A stretch of DNA of 64,000 bases from positions 496,001 to 560,000 of the forward strand of contig JBDWUA010000016.1 in assembly GCA_039984715.1 (NCBI GenBank), given 5' to 3'. Positions within the stretch are counted from its first letter, which is position 1, and every line of letters begins with the position of its first letter. The translations under genes and the position numbers were made by a program. Positions 7,291 to 16,910 of the stretch are shown here, piece after piece. The stretch comes from JABSSA01 sp039984715. GTDB lineage: Bacteria; Pseudomonadota; Alphaproteobacteria; Rhodobacterales; Rhodobacteraceae. Under the pieces are notes generated by a model. That model saw nothing but the letters and a program-made list of their open reading frames with translations. It did not search any database and was not told the origin of the DNA.

Positions 7291-8387
7291 AGATGCCAGC
7301 CGCAGATCTTTGGGCCTCGCTTCCTGTACCAGCCGTGTTGATTGCACCGGATGATACCATTGTGTCGATAAATTCAGCCGCAGAAGGGTTCTTTAACGCA
7401 TCCGAAAAGGGGATACGGGGAACGCCTGTTTGGGATGCGTTGGCTATCGATGCGCCGATAGAAGACAGCTTTGAACGGGCCCGTCGATACGGGACACCAT
7501 TGTTTGTAAATGACGTGGACGTTGGCAATGGCGAACGTCCACCGCTGCAATGTGCCATTCAGATCGCGCCAGCCGTCGGACATCCCGATCATATGCTGCT
7601 TTTGATCAGCCCGCGCGAATTGGCTGGACGCATGACGCAAAATCACACAGTCAAATCCGCGGCGAAATCGGCCATCGGAATGGCGCAGATGCTGGCGCAT
7701 GAGATTAAAAACCCGCTTGCTGGGATTACTGGCGCGGCCCAACTTTTGTCGATGAACCTGAATGCAGACGATTTGGAGCTGACTGATCTGATCGTCGAGG
7801 AAAGCCGTCGCATCGTAAAATTACTTGAGCAAGTCGAGCAATTCGGAAACCTGTCCGAACCAGACGTAAAACCCGTTAATATTCACGACGTTCTTGATCG
7901 GGCGCGCAGGTCCGCATTGCTTGGGTTCGGCGCACATATGCGCATCATCGAAGATTATGACCCGTCTTTGCCATTGGCTTTTGGGGACCCGGACCAGCTG
8001 TTGCAGGTTGTACTGAACTTAATCAAGAACGCATCTGAAGCGGCTGAAAACGAGAGCGGAACGATCAGGCTTCGCACCTATTTTGAACATTCTTTCCGCC
8101 TGCGCCGTGCGGATGGTTCAGGACAATCGCTGCCGTTGCAGATCGAGATCATAGATGACGGTCCCGGGCTGCCCGAATCCGTTGCTGCGGACATTTTCGA
8201 CCCGTTTGTATCTGGCAAAGAAAACGGGACAGGGCTTGGGCTGGCTTTGGTGTCCAAAATCATCTCGGATCATTCGGGTTGGATATCTGTCACCTCTGTT
8301 CCGGGTAAAACCGTATTCCGCCTGTCATTACCGCGCGCGCCGCGCGCCACAGAAACATTGAACACACCAACCGCTGAAAAGGATTAA
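7287..8387 (+). CDS. ntrB: Nitrogen sensor histidine kinase/phosphatase NtrB (GlnL)
   Basis: 366 residues, soluble. An N-terminal PAS domain (about residues 10-120) is followed by the dimerisation/phosphoacceptor helix MLAHEIKNPLAGITGAAQLL with the phosphorylated histidine, and a HATPase domain with N-box NLIKNASEAAE, G1 box DDGPGLP and G2 box GTGLGLALV. NtrB phosphorylates or dephosphorylates NtrC under control of PII proteins. I chose the ATG at 7287, which overlaps the dusB stop; an earlier in-frame ATG would lie inside dusB. ntrC begins three bases after its stop. Confidence 0.95.
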   Translation: MKMPAADLWASLPVPAVLIAPDDTIVSINSAAEGFFNASEKGIRGTPVWDALAIDAPIEDSFERARRYGTPLFVNDVDVGNGERPPLQCAIQIAPAVGHPDHMLLLISPRELAGRMTQNHTVKSAAKSAIGMAQMLAHEIKNPLAGITGAAQLLSMNLNADDLELTDLIVEESRRIVKLLEQVEQFGNLSEPDVKPVNIHDVLDRARRSALLGFGAHMRIIEDYDPSLPLAFGDPDQLLQVVLNLIKNASEAAENESGTIRLRTYFEHSFRLRRADGSGQSLPLQIEIIDDGPGLPESVAADIFDPFVSGKENGTGLGLALVSKIISDHSGWISVTSVPGKTVFRLSLPRAPRATETLNTPTAEKD

Positions 8388-8390
8388 CGT

Positions 8391-9752
8391 ATGGATGGCA
8401 CCGTACTTGTTGCTGATGACGACCGCACAATCCGCACCGTTCTGACGCAAGCATTGACTCGCGCAGGGTGCAAAGTGCATGCGACCTCTTCCTTGACGAC
8501 ATTGATGCGTTGGGTTGGCGAAGGGAAAGGCGACGTCGTCATTTCAGATGTCATCATGCCAGATGGCAATGGCCTTGAGATGTTGCCAAAGATTGCCGAA
8601 GATCGACCCGGATTGCCTGTGATTGTCATCTCGGCGCAAAACACGATCATGACAGCCATCAAAGCGGCCGAGGCAGAAGCCTACGATTATTTGCCCAAAC
8701 CGTTTGATTTGCCTGATCTGATGAAGCGCACAGCCAAGGCGCTGGAGCAAAAAACACACCGTACGACCGCCGAAGAACGCGAAGAGCGTCCCGATGATTT
8801 GCCATTGGTTGGACGCACACCAGTGATGCAGGCGTTATATCGTGTGGTCGCGCGCGTAATGAATACCGATCTTCCCGTGTTGATTTGGGGGGAATCGGGC
8901 ACCGGCAAAAGCCTGATCGCCCGCGCGATTCATGATTTTTCCGATAGGCGGACGTTGCCCTTTGTCACAATAACAGGCGCGGAGCTGCAAGATTTGGAAG
9001 GCCCAGCCCGCGTTCTGGCGCGCGTTAAGGGGGGGACGTTGCTCATCGACGAAATCGGCGATGTTCCGGAAGAAATTCAGGCCCGTATCGTTCGCATGAT
9101 GGACACGCCCGGCGATTACGTTCCGCGGTTTATGGCGACGTCTCAGACGAACCTGAGTGCTGCTATGGAAGCTGGCGATGTGCGAAAGGATCTGTATTAT
9201 CGACTTTCTGGGGCCACATTGGCTGTTCCGTCTTTGCGTGAACGCGTGGATGACATCCCATTGCTGACCGAGCATTTCTTAGTGCGTGCCGAAAAGAACG
9301 AACAACCTAGACGCGCCTTAAGCGAGGACGCCGCTGAAATTTTCAGAACCTATTCATGGCCGGGAAACGTCCGCCAATTGGAAAATGCGGTCAGGCGTCT
9401 TGGCTTGACCAGCCGGTCGGTCGAAATTTCAGCACCCGAAGTTGAACAGGTGTTGGGCAATCAACCCGAACTTGAACCCATTCGCGGTGTCACCGACACC
9501 GAAAAGTTGGGCGGCACTGTGGCGCGTCATCTGAAAAGATACTTTGATTTGCATGGCAATATGTTACCGCCACCAGGACTTTACGGACGCATTTTGCGCG
9601 AAATTGAGCTTCCTCTGATTGAAATTGCATTAGATGCAACAGGAGGTAATCAAGCTAAGTGTGCTGATTTATTAGGAATTAACCGAAATACGCTTCGTAA
9701 AAAGATCACTGAGTTGGAAATACAGGTGACACGCCGTCGTAAAATGATGTAA
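8391..9752 (+). CDS. ntrC: Nitrogen response regulator NtrC lacking the sigma-54 contact loop
   Basis: 453 residues: receiver domain (about 1-120, phosphoacceptor Asp in VVISDVIMPDG, Lys in LPKPF), AAA+ central domain (Walker A GESGTGKS, Walker B-like LLIDEIGD), and a Fis-type helix-turn-helix at the C-terminus (GGNQAKCADLLGINRNTLRKK). The normal ELFGHEKGAFTGA segment between Walker A and Walker B is missing: the sequence runs from TGAELQDLEGPARVLARVKGG straight into Walker B. This deletion is known in Rhodobacter capsulatus NtrC, which activates sigma-70 rather than sigma-54 polymerase. A role in nitrogen-limitation control with NtrB is inferred. Confidence 0.95.
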   Translation: MDGTVLVADDDRTIRTVLTQALTRAGCKVHATSSLTTLMRWVGEGKGDVVISDVIMPDGNGLEMLPKIAEDRPGLPVIVISAQNTIMTAIKAAEAEAYDYLPKPFDLPDLMKRTAKALEQKTHRTTAEEREERPDDLPLVGRTPVMQALYRVVARVMNTDLPVLIWGESGTGKSLIARAIHDFSDRRTLPFVTITGAELQDLEGPARVLARVKGGTLLIDEIGDVPEEIQARIVRMMDTPGDYVPRFMATSQTNLSAAMEAGDVRKDLYYRLSGATLAVPSLRERVDDIPLLTEHFLVRAEKNEQPRRALSEDAAEIFRTYSWPGNVRQLENAVRRLGLTSRSVEISAPEVEQVLGNQPELEPIRGVTDTEKLGGTVARHLKRYFDLHGNMLPPPGLYGRILREIELPLIEIALDATGGNQAKCADLLGINRNTLRKKITELEIQVTRRRKMM

Positions 9753-9851
9753 AACCGCAACATAAAGCGTGGCCAAGAAGGCGCAGTTCCTTTAAGAGCC
9801 ACCAGATATGGCGGTAGCGCCGTAAAGGCGCACATCATCGGGGTGGGGGGC

Positions 9852-12089
9852 GTGGCAACCCAGACACGGCAGAGCATTGGTCCATGGCTGCGTCGCTTTC
9901 GGCGTCGCAGACGTGTGCGTAACGCAGCAACACTCGGTCTGGTAATACTGGGCCCGGTTCTTGCGGTGTTTACGTTCCTTATTCTAGGACCGTTTGATCG
10001 TGGCGCATCTGCGCCCAGCCTCAGGCTCGTCCTGTTGGCAGACCTTGTTTATGTCATTGTTGTTGCAGCACTTGTGTTGGCGCAAATCGCAAGGTTGATT
10101 GCGGCCCGACGTGCAAAGTCGGCGGGATCGCGGCTTCACCTGCGATTGACAGCATTGTTTGCGCTGCTTGCACTGATCCCAACCGTGATTGTCGCCGTTT
10201 TTGCGGTTTTGACTCTTAATATTGGTCTTGAGGGGTGGTTTTCGGATCGCGTCAGCCGAGTGGTTGGCAATTCACTGGCTGCGGCCCAAGCGTATGAGCG
10301 CGAAACACGCGATGATTTGGTAGAAGACGCGTATGCTTTGGCTCGGTATTTCGACACATTGCGTGGCGAACAATTGGATCCCGACACAGAGTTGCTGGCT
10401 GAAGGTCAGCGGTTGGTGCAGCGCGGATTGCGTGAAGCCTATCTGGTCGATGGCGCGGGCGAGATAAAAGCCCGAGGCGACAGGTCATATCTTTTTGATT
10501 TTGAACACCCTTCCTTGGAAGACATGGAAAAGGCGCGCGCTGACGGCATCGTCATTATCGAAGACTGGCCAAACAGCGAATTCAGAGCTTTGGTGCCACT
10601 CAAATCATATGCGGACCGATATTTGTATGTCGGCCGCGATGTGGATGGCGAAATCCTGGCATTGGTGGATGAAACTCAGGAAACCGTGCGGCTGTATCAA
10701 CAGCTCGAAAGCGAACGGGGACGCGTCCTGTTCGAATTTGGTCTGCTGTATCTTGGTTTTGCAGTCATTTTGATTTTGGCCGCGATTTGGTTGGGGCTGT
10801 GGTTTGCGGAACGCCTATCTGGTCCGGTTGGCCGATTGACGGGTGCGGCGCAGCAGGTCGGGTCTGGTGATTTGGACGTGCAGGTTCCCGAAGAAGAGGG
10901 CGATGACGAAATTGCCCTGCTTGGGCGATATTTCAACCAAATGACGCGGCAATTGAAAGGGCAACGCCAAACGTTGCTGGATAACACACGCCAGATTGAA
11001 CGACGCCGAAGGTTGTTCGATTCGGTGCTGACATCGGTCACGTCTGGCGTCGTGGGGCTTGATTCAGAAGGGCGTGTAACATTCGTCAATCGATCCGCCG
11101 AACGATTGCTGGATTGGAGCGATGATCGCCAATCGTTAGCGCTGGCCGTTGCTGTGCCAGAATTCGCGGCCCTGTTTGCGCTGTTGCGTGCTGGCCCACA
11201 AGAGGTCGCAACGGGCGAGGTCAAAGTCACACGCAACGGTCGGGCCGAATCCTTACTGGTGCGCATGTCCACACGGCGCAGCGAAGAAGGGCGATTGGAA
11301 GGCTATGTTGTCGCCTTTGAAGACGTGACGGATTTGGTCAGCGCGCAACGCATGGCGGCGTGGGGTGATGTGGCGCGTCGGATCGCGCATGAAATCAAAA
11401 ACCCGCTGACTCCCATCCAGTTGTCGGCGGAACGGATTAAGCGAAAATTTGGTCCTAAATTGGCTGAAGATTCCGATGCTTTGATTCATATGACGGACAC
11501 AATTATACGTCAAACCAATGGCTTGAGGCGCATAGTTGATGAATTTTCACGCTTTGCCCGTATGCCTGAGCCGGAAAAAGGATCACATGATTTGGTCGAG
11601 ATCGTTCGCGAGGCAGTCACGCTGCAACGTGCTGGTCAACCAGATGTCGAATTTGCGTCGCATTGGCCGGACACGTCCGTTTTGGCGGAGATCGATGAAA
11701 ACATGATTGGTCAGGCTTTGACCAACCTTGTGAAGAACGCGGGCGAAGCAATTCAAACCCTGCAAACGAAGGGCGCACCGGAAGGACATGCGCCGGAAAT
11801 ACGGGTCGCGGTGGACCCAATGGGTGAACAAGTGCGCATAACGATTGCGGATAATGGCGTTGGTTTGCCCGAAGACCGGGCCAAACTGTTCGAGCCATAC
11901 GTCACGACAAGGGACGAAGGGACAGGGTTAGGCCTGCCGATCGTTAAGAAGATCATTGAAGAGCATGGTGGGACACTTGTTTTGCAAGACGCGCCCACCT
12001 TTGGGGAAAACGAACACTTTGGCGCAATGGCGGTCATTACGCTGCCATTGGGACAAGCAAACATTGAAAAAGTGAGGGCAGAGTTATGA
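9852..12089 (+). CDS. ntrY: Membrane sensor histidine kinase NtrY
   Basis: About 745 residues. The N-terminal third has several membrane helices (near residues 30-55, 65-90 and 100-130), a periplasmic stretch, and another helix near 290-320 leading into a HAMP domain (LSGPVGRL...). A PAS domain follows (VLTSVTSGVVGLDSEGRVTFVN), then the kinase core with IAHEIKNPLTPIQLSAERI (phosphoacceptor His), NLVKNAGEAI, DNGVGLP and GTGLGLPIV. Start is a GTG at 9852 or 9843 behind a G-rich ribosome-binding region; the choice is uncertain. Its stop overlaps the ntrX start (ATGA). NtrY/NtrX respond to nitrogen or redox state in related bacteria. Confidence 0.94.
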   Translation: MATQTRQSIGPWLRRFRRRRRVRNAATLGLVILGPVLAVFTFLILGPFDRGASAPSLRLVLLADLVYVIVVAALVLAQIARLIAARRAKSAGSRLHLRLTALFALLALIPTVIVAVFAVLTLNIGLEGWFSDRVSRVVGNSLAAAQAYERETRDDLVEDAYALARYFDTLRGEQLDPDTELLAEGQRLVQRGLREAYLVDGAGEIKARGDRSYLFDFEHPSLEDMEKARADGIVIIEDWPNSEFRALVPLKSYADRYLYVGRDVDGEILALVDETQETVRLYQQLESERGRVLFEFGLLYLGFAVILILAAIWLGLWFAERLSGPVGRLTGAAQQVGSGDLDVQVPEEEGDDEIALLGRYFNQMTRQLKGQRQTLLDNTRQIERRRRLFDSVLTSVTSGVVGLDSEGRVTFVNRSAERLLDWSDDRQSLALAVAVPEFAALFALLRAGPQEVATGEVKVTRNGRAESLLVRMSTRRSEEGRLEGYVVAFEDVTDLVSAQRMAAWGDVARRIAHEIKNPLTPIQLSAERIKRKFGPKLAEDSDALIHMTDTIIRQTNGLRRIVDEFSRFARMPEPEKGSHDLVEIVREAVTLQRAGQPDVEFASHWPDTSVLAEIDENMIGQALTNLVKNAGEAIQTLQTKGAPEGHAPEIRVAVDPMGEQVRITIADNGVGLPEDRAKLFEPYVTTRDEGTGLGLPIVKKIIEEHGGTLVLQDAPTFGENEHFGAMAVITLPLGQANIEKVRAEL

Positions 12090-13513
12090 GCGATATTCTG
12101 ATCGTGGACGACGAACGCGACATTCGGGAACTGATTTCGGATATTTTGGAAGACGAAGGGTTTTCAACGCGGCTGGCTGGCAATTCCGATGACGCGATGA
12201 GCGCGATAAATGCTGAAACACCGGGTTTGATCATTCTGGATATCTGGCTGAAAGACAGCAAGATGGATGGCATCGACATTCTGAAGACGGTCAAACGTGA
12301 CAATCCGGATGTGCCAATCGTTATCATTTCCGGCCACGGCAATATCGAAATCGCAGTCGCTGCAATCAAGCAAGGCGCATATGATTTCATTGAAAAACCC
12401 TTTAACATCGACCAGTTACTGGTGGTAATTCGACGTGGAATGGAAACATCCCGTTTGCGGCGTGAAAACCTGAGCCTGAAACGCCAAGAGGTTGGGCAGG
12501 CCGAAATGATTGGGACATCAGCTTCGTTTCGCGGGCTGGTGAGCCAACTTGAAAAGGTAACAAAGTCAAACGGTCGTATCATGCTGACCGGCCCAGCGGG
12601 CAGCGGTAAGGAAGTCGCCGCACGCTATATCCATTCAAATTCGAACCGTGCCAGTGGTCCGTTTGTGACCGTGAATTGCGCTGGGGTCGCACCTGATCGC
12701 ATGGAAGAAGTGTTATTTGGTCGCGAAACGGCGGAACGTGGTGTCGAACCCGGATTGTTGGAACAGGCCCATGGTGGTGTCGTTTATTTTGACGAAGTCG
12801 CGGACATGCCGGAAGGAACACAATCCAAAATATTGCGCGTTCTGGTGGATCAACAATTCCAACGTGTCGGCGGTTCAGATGATGTGCATGTCGACTTGCG
12901 GGTTATCTCGTCAACCAACCGAGATTTGGAAGCCGAAATTGCCGCCGACACCTTTCGGCGTGAATTGTATCATCGTCTGAATGTGGTGCCGATTTCGGTT
13001 CCGTCCTTGGAAGAACGTCGCGAAGATATTCCTGCCCTTGCTGAGTATTTCATCGACATGTTCAACACATCGCAGGGATTGCCTTTGCGCAGCTTAAGTT
13101 CGGATGCGACGGCGATGTTACAGACCATGATCTGGCCGGGTAACGTTCGCCAGCTTAAAAACATGATCGAACGGGTTTTGATCTTAGGCGACAATGCTGG
13201 CCCAATCGAAGTAAAAGAATTGCCCGGAGAAGAGGAGCGCGTGTCAGAAGAAGGGCGCGTCGTGCTGTCTGGTGCTTTGGCGACATTGCCGTTGCGCGAA
13301 GCACGTGAAGCGTTTGAACGCGAGTATTTGCTGACGCAAATCAACAGGTTTGGTGGAAATATCAGCCGTACGGCCAGCTTTGTCGGGATGGAGCGGTCTG
13401 CGTTGCACCGGAAACTAAAGTCGTTGGGTGTCGTTACGACCTCGAAGGGGGGCGCGCGCGTGGCCCAAGTCGAAGAGCCACAGGTTGACGAAGCAGAAGT
13501 TGCAGAAGGTTAA
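12086..13513 (+). CDS. ntrX: Response regulator NtrX, AAA+ type without GAFTGA
   Basis: 475 residues: receiver domain (ILIVDDERDIRELI, phosphoacceptor Asp in LIILDIWLKD, Lys in FIEKPF), AAA+ domain (Walker A GPAGSGKE, Walker B-like VVYFDEVADM) and a Fis-type HTH (FGGNISRTASFVGMERSALHRK). The loop that should read GAFTGA is ETAERGVEPG, so direct sigma-54 contact is not expected. A 30-residue acidic tail follows the HTH. It is the partner of NtrY, encoded immediately upstream with a 4-base overlap. Two weak hairpins lie within 130 bases of its stop. Confidence 0.94.
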   Translation: MSDILIVDDERDIRELISDILEDEGFSTRLAGNSDDAMSAINAETPGLIILDIWLKDSKMDGIDILKTVKRDNPDVPIVIISGHGNIEIAVAAIKQGAYDFIEKPFNIDQLLVVIRRGMETSRLRRENLSLKRQEVGQAEMIGTSASFRGLVSQLEKVTKSNGRIMLTGPAGSGKEVAARYIHSNSNRASGPFVTVNCAGVAPDRMEEVLFGRETAERGVEPGLLEQAHGGVVYFDEVADMPEGTQSKILRVLVDQQFQRVGGSDDVHVDLRVISSTNRDLEAEIAADTFRRELYHRLNVVPISVPSLEERREDIPALAEYFIDMFNTSQGLPLRSLSSDATAMLQTMIWPGNVRQLKNMIERVLILGDNAGPIEVKELPGEEERVSEEGRVVLSGALATLPLREAREAFEREYLLTQINRFGGNISRTASFVGMERSALHRKLKSLGVVTTSKGGARVAQVEEPQVDEAEVAEG

Positions 13514-13995
13514 GACAGGAATTCCTATCCCTTTTTGACAATGAGGATAGATCCATTTTTGTCGTTTGATGGCGCATGAATCGCCAGTCAGATTGAGTAA
13601 GGTTTGGGTCGCGCCGGGTGGCGCGGCCTTTGTTATTATGGGGACAGGCGGCTATTTCGACCGGGCGATACCTTTAGCCTTGCATGCACAATTGTTTCAC
13701 GCGCGACCGCAATTTTGTGGCGGCATCCAGCGCATATGGTGCGCCGGTGACGAAGTAACCGCCGTGACTGAGACTTTTTCCCGTTTCAAACGCGCGACGC
13801 TTGTAAATGGTCGATTCAGGCAAGCACGCACAAAGGCTGGCGAACGAAAGGAACGCTGCAAAATATCGCTAGTTGCAACTTTGCCCGGCTCAAAGAGCCA
13901 AGGCAAATGGTTGGGCGTTGACCGGTCCAGTGTGATCTGTCATGCAAACTTTCCAAAGTAGACCGCTGGAATGACAAAACGAGGACGATCGCGCG
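13514..13995. other. 482-base gap between ntrX and trkA
   Basis: An unusually long gap for this compact region. It holds a CTATCC/GGATAG hairpin (about 13525-13551), the possible terminator above, and an open frame of about 130 codons on the plus strand (13569-13961). That frame has no ribosome-binding site that I can see, uses codons such as ATA, AGA, AGG and CTA more than its neighbours, and matches no family I recognise. I regard it as non-coding leader or degenerate sequence rather than a gene, but cannot exclude a rapidly evolving protein. Confidence 0.4.
13607..13640 (+). terminator. Possible terminator downstream of ntrX
   Basis: CGCGCC and GGCGCG pair around a GGGT loop, extended by one T-G wobble and one G-C pair, and are followed by CTTTGTTATT. 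The T-tract is imperfect. It is placed about 95 bases after the ntrX stop on the coding strand, which fits termination or attenuation before trkA. It also overlaps a doubtful reading frame at 13569-13961. Confidence 0.4.
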
Positions 13996-15372
13996 ATGAA
14001 GGTAATCATCTGCGGAGCCGGCCAGGTAGGGTGGCAAATTGCACGGCACCTATCGGGAGAGCGAAACGACGTCACGGTTGTCGACAACAACCCGGAATTG
14101 GTGCGTCGTGCGACGGATTCACTGGATGTGCAGGGCGTGGCCGGGTTTGCCAGTTATCCTGACATTCTAAGCATGGCAGGGGCCAGCGACGCCGACATGA
14201 TTATCGCGGCGACCTATTCAGACGAAGTGAATATGGTCACCTGTCAGGTTGCGCATTCGGTGTTTGGCATTCGCCGCAAGATTGCGCGCTTGCGCGGACA
14301 GTCTTATTTAAACGCGATCTATTCCGATCTTTATCGACGTGATCACATGCCGATTGATGTTGTGATCAGCCCAGAACGTGAAGTGGCCGAAGCGGCACTT
14401 CAACGATTGGCCGCACCTGCTGCGTTTGACACTGAACAGTTCATGGATGGCGGCGCGCAATTATTGGGCATTTCGCTTGATGATGATTGTCCGGTTTTGA
14501 ATACGCCGCTGCGCCAGCTGACCGATTTATTTTCGACGTTGCGCGCGGTTGTCGTAGGGGTGCGCCGGGATGGCGTTCTGTTTGCGCCTGAACCAGACGA
14601 TCAGCTGTTTTCTGGCGATGATTGCTATATTTTCGCCAATGCGGATGACGTTAAACGCACGATGGAAATATTTGGCAAAACAATGCGCAAACAAGACCGC
14701 ATTGTTTTGGTCGGCGGCGGAAATGTCGGGTTGGCCGTTGCCCGCTCGCTGGAAGAACGCAAAGAGCGTGTGCGCGCCAAGATGATCGAAAAGGATCGCC
14801 GTTGTGCGGAATTTGCGGCCGAAGCTTTGGAACGTACGATTGTTTTGAACGGTGATGGCCTGAATGTTGGCCTGCTCGAAGAAGCGGGCATTGGCCGGGC
14901 CGATGCGATGCTTGCGGTCACGGATGACGACAAAACAAACATGCTGGCCGCTGTGCGCGCGAAATCCGAAGGGTGTCCCTATACGATTGCATTGATCAAT
15001 GATCCCACGCTTGTTCCGATGATGGGACCATTGGGCATTGATGCGTATATCAACCCACGTGCAACGACGGTGAGCTCGATCTTGCGGCATATCCGGCATG
15101 GACGCGTGCGCGCGGTATATTCCATTGGTGACGCGGAAGCCGAAGTTATCGAAGCACAGGTTTTGTCGACATCACCCTTGGCCGGGCAACGCGTCAGTGA
15201 CATCGATTTCCCAGAAGGTGTTTTGATCGGAGCCTTGCGCAAAGGGGAAGAGGTCATACGACCGAAAGGGACGACCCGTATCGACGAAGGCGACGTTGTT
15301 GCCATTTTCGCAATGGCCAAAGATGTGCCCGAAGTCGAACGGCTCTTGCAGGTCTCAATCGACTTTTTCTGA
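13996..15372 (+). CDS. trkA: Trk potassium uptake system, NAD-binding component TrkA
   Basis: 458 residues made of two tandem RCK modules. Each has a Rossmann domain with its nucleotide loop: VIICGAGQVGWQIA at the N-terminus and IVLVGGGNVGLAVA near residue 235. Each is followed by a TrkA_C domain. TrkA is the cytosolic gating ring that binds NAD(H)/ATP and controls the membrane channel TrkH. The two genes are coupled by a one-base TGATG overlap. The position after ntrYX is conserved in alphaproteobacteria. In E. coli trkA and trkH are unlinked. Confidence 0.96.
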   Translation: MKVIICGAGQVGWQIARHLSGERNDVTVVDNNPELVRRATDSLDVQGVAGFASYPDILSMAGASDADMIIAATYSDEVNMVTCQVAHSVFGIRRKIARLRGQSYLNAIYSDLYRRDHMPIDVVISPEREVAEAALQRLAAPAAFDTEQFMDGGAQLLGISLDDDCPVLNTPLRQLTDLFSTLRAVVVGVRRDGVLFAPEPDDQLFSGDDCYIFANADDVKRTMEIFGKTMRKQDRIVLVGGGNVGLAVARSLEERKERVRAKMIEKDRRCAEFAAEALERTIVLNGDGLNVGLLEEAGIGRADAMLAVTDDDKTNMLAAVRAKSEGCPYTIALINDPTLVPMMGPLGIDAYINPRATTVSSILRHIRHGRVRAVYSIGDAEAEVIEAQVLSTSPLAGQRVSDIDFPEGVLIGALRKGEEVIRPKGTTRIDEGDVVAIFAMAKDVPEVERLLQVSIDFF

Positions 15373-16910
15373 TGTCAGAAATCACGCAACCCTTTTCGAT
15401 CCGTCTTTTGCAATTGCCCCTGTTCTTGTTGATGGTGGGGTTCGCGTCATTATCGATGCTCCTTCCGGCAGCCTATGGTGTTGCCATTGATGCCCATCTC
15501 ACAGCGCGGTCGTTCTTTTATAGCTCACTTGCTGGCCTTATTTTCTTCGGGATGATTGCACTGGCTCATCAAGGGCGCCCCCCTCGGCATGGCCCCTTGG
15601 GTCCTTTGGTGTCGTTGCTTTCTGCATTTATGATTTTGCCCGTTGTTTTGGCGGTTCCCTTTTATGAAGCCGTGCAGACAACAAGTTTTTTCAACGCATA
15701 TCTTGAAATGGTCAGCGCAATGACGACCACTGGCGCAACTATGTTCAGTGATCCTGACCGTCTGGACAATGCCCTACACCTATGGCGTGGCCTAGTTGGC
15801 TGGATGGGGGGCTTGCTGATGTGGCTGGCCGCGTCCGCGATCCTTGCCCCGTTAAATTTGGGCGGATTTGAAGTTACCGCCCGCGCTGAACCGGGCAGGC
15901 GGGAACGACGTTTGAAACAGGATGCGGGGACGGATGTTCGCGAACGCATTACCAAAGCAACAAGCGCCTTGTTTCCTATCTACCTTGGCCTGACCGGGCT
16001 GTTGTGGCTGTTGTTGGTGTTGCTGGGCGACAGTGGAATTGTGGCCTTGATCCATGCCATGTCAATTCTGGCAACGTCTGGCATTTCACCGACCGGCGGG
16101 CTTGAAGGGATGTCATCAGGGATCGCAGGTGAAGCGATCATGTTGTTGTTCATGTCCTTTGCCCTTTCACGACTGACCTTTTCCAAAGATACGATCACAT
16201 CAAATTCGGGTGGATTGGTAGAAGACCCAGAATTTAGGATCGGCCTTATTCTGATCATCATCATCCCGGCGTTCTTGTTCGTGCGACATTGGCTTGGTGC
16301 GTTTGATGTGATGGCAACCAATAGCTTTTTCGAGGCATTGCACGCCCTTTGGGGCAGTACATTTACGGTGATGTCTTTCCTGACAACCACGGGGTTCACT
16401 TCCGCAAGCTGGAGCACGGCGCAAAGCTGGTCGGGTTTGCAAACGCCGGGATTGTTGTTTCTCGGGCTGTCATTGGTGGGTGGTGGCGTGGCGACAACTG
16501 CGGGCGGTGTCAAATTGTTGCGGGTCTTTGCGCTGTACACAAACGGACATCGTGAACTGGAACGGTTGGTGCATCCATCGTCAGTCAGTGGTGCCAGCGC
16601 AATGGGACGTCGCCTGCAAAAAGGTGGCGCATTCATTGCATGGATATTCTTCATGCTCTTTGGCATTTCACTGGCCGTGATCTGTATCGCTATGACCGCC
16701 TTTGCCGTCTCGTTCGAAGAGGCGTTGATCATGACGATCGCGGGACTTTCTACGACGGGTCCACTGCTTGTTCACGCCGGCGACGCCCCAATTGAGTTGG
16801 CAGAATTCGGGACTGGACCAAAGGCGATTTTCGCTTTGGCAATGATCATCGGGCGATTAGAGACATTGGCAATTATCGCATTGTTGACCCCAGATTTGTG
16901 GCGCAGTTAA
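15372..16910 (+). CDS. trkH: Trk potassium uptake system, membrane channel TrkH/TrkG
   Basis: 512 residues with about ten hydrophobic helices arranged as four M1-P-M2 repeats. All four selectivity-filter loops can be read: MTTTGAT (about 118), ATSGISPTGG (about 233), LTTTGFTSA (about 338) and AGLSTTGP (about 458). The protein forms the potassium-conducting pore in the inner membrane, gated by TrkA. Coupled to trkA by overlapping stop and start codons. About 126 bases without a clear terminator separate it from hfq. Confidence 0.95.
   Translation: MSEITQPFSIRLLQLPLFLLMVGFASLSMLLPAAYGVAIDAHLTARSFFYSSLAGLIFFGMIALAHQGRPPRHGPLGPLVSLLSAFMILPVVLAVPFYEAVQTTSFFNAYLEMVSAMTTTGATMFSDPDRLDNALHLWRGLVGWMGGLLMWLAASAILAPLNLGGFEVTARAEPGRRERRLKQDAGTDVRERITKATSALFPIYLGLTGLLWLLLVLLGDSGIVALIHAMSILATSGISPTGGLEGMSSGIAGEAIMLLFMSFALSRLTFSKDTITSNSGGLVEDPEFRIGLILIIIIPAFLFVRHWLGAFDVMATNSFFEALHALWGSTFTVMSFLTTTGFTSASWSTAQSWSGLQTPGLLFLGLSLVGGGVATTAGGVKLLRVFALYTNGHRELERLVHPSSVSGASAMGRRLQKGGAFIAWIFFMLFGISLAVICIAMTAFAVSFEEALIMTIAGLSTTGPLLVHAGDAPIELAEFGTGPKAIFALAMIIGRLETLAIIALLTPDLWRS

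Noticed and set aside
13569..13961. Hypothetical 130-codon gene between ntrX and trkA
   Set aside because: No ribosome-binding site, atypical codons, hairpin inside, no family; kept only as a described gap.
15980..16732. 250-codon open frame opposite trkH
   Set aside because: Antisense to conserved membrane helices of trkH; the Ser/Pro/Asn-rich protein is the mirror of hydrophobic codons.
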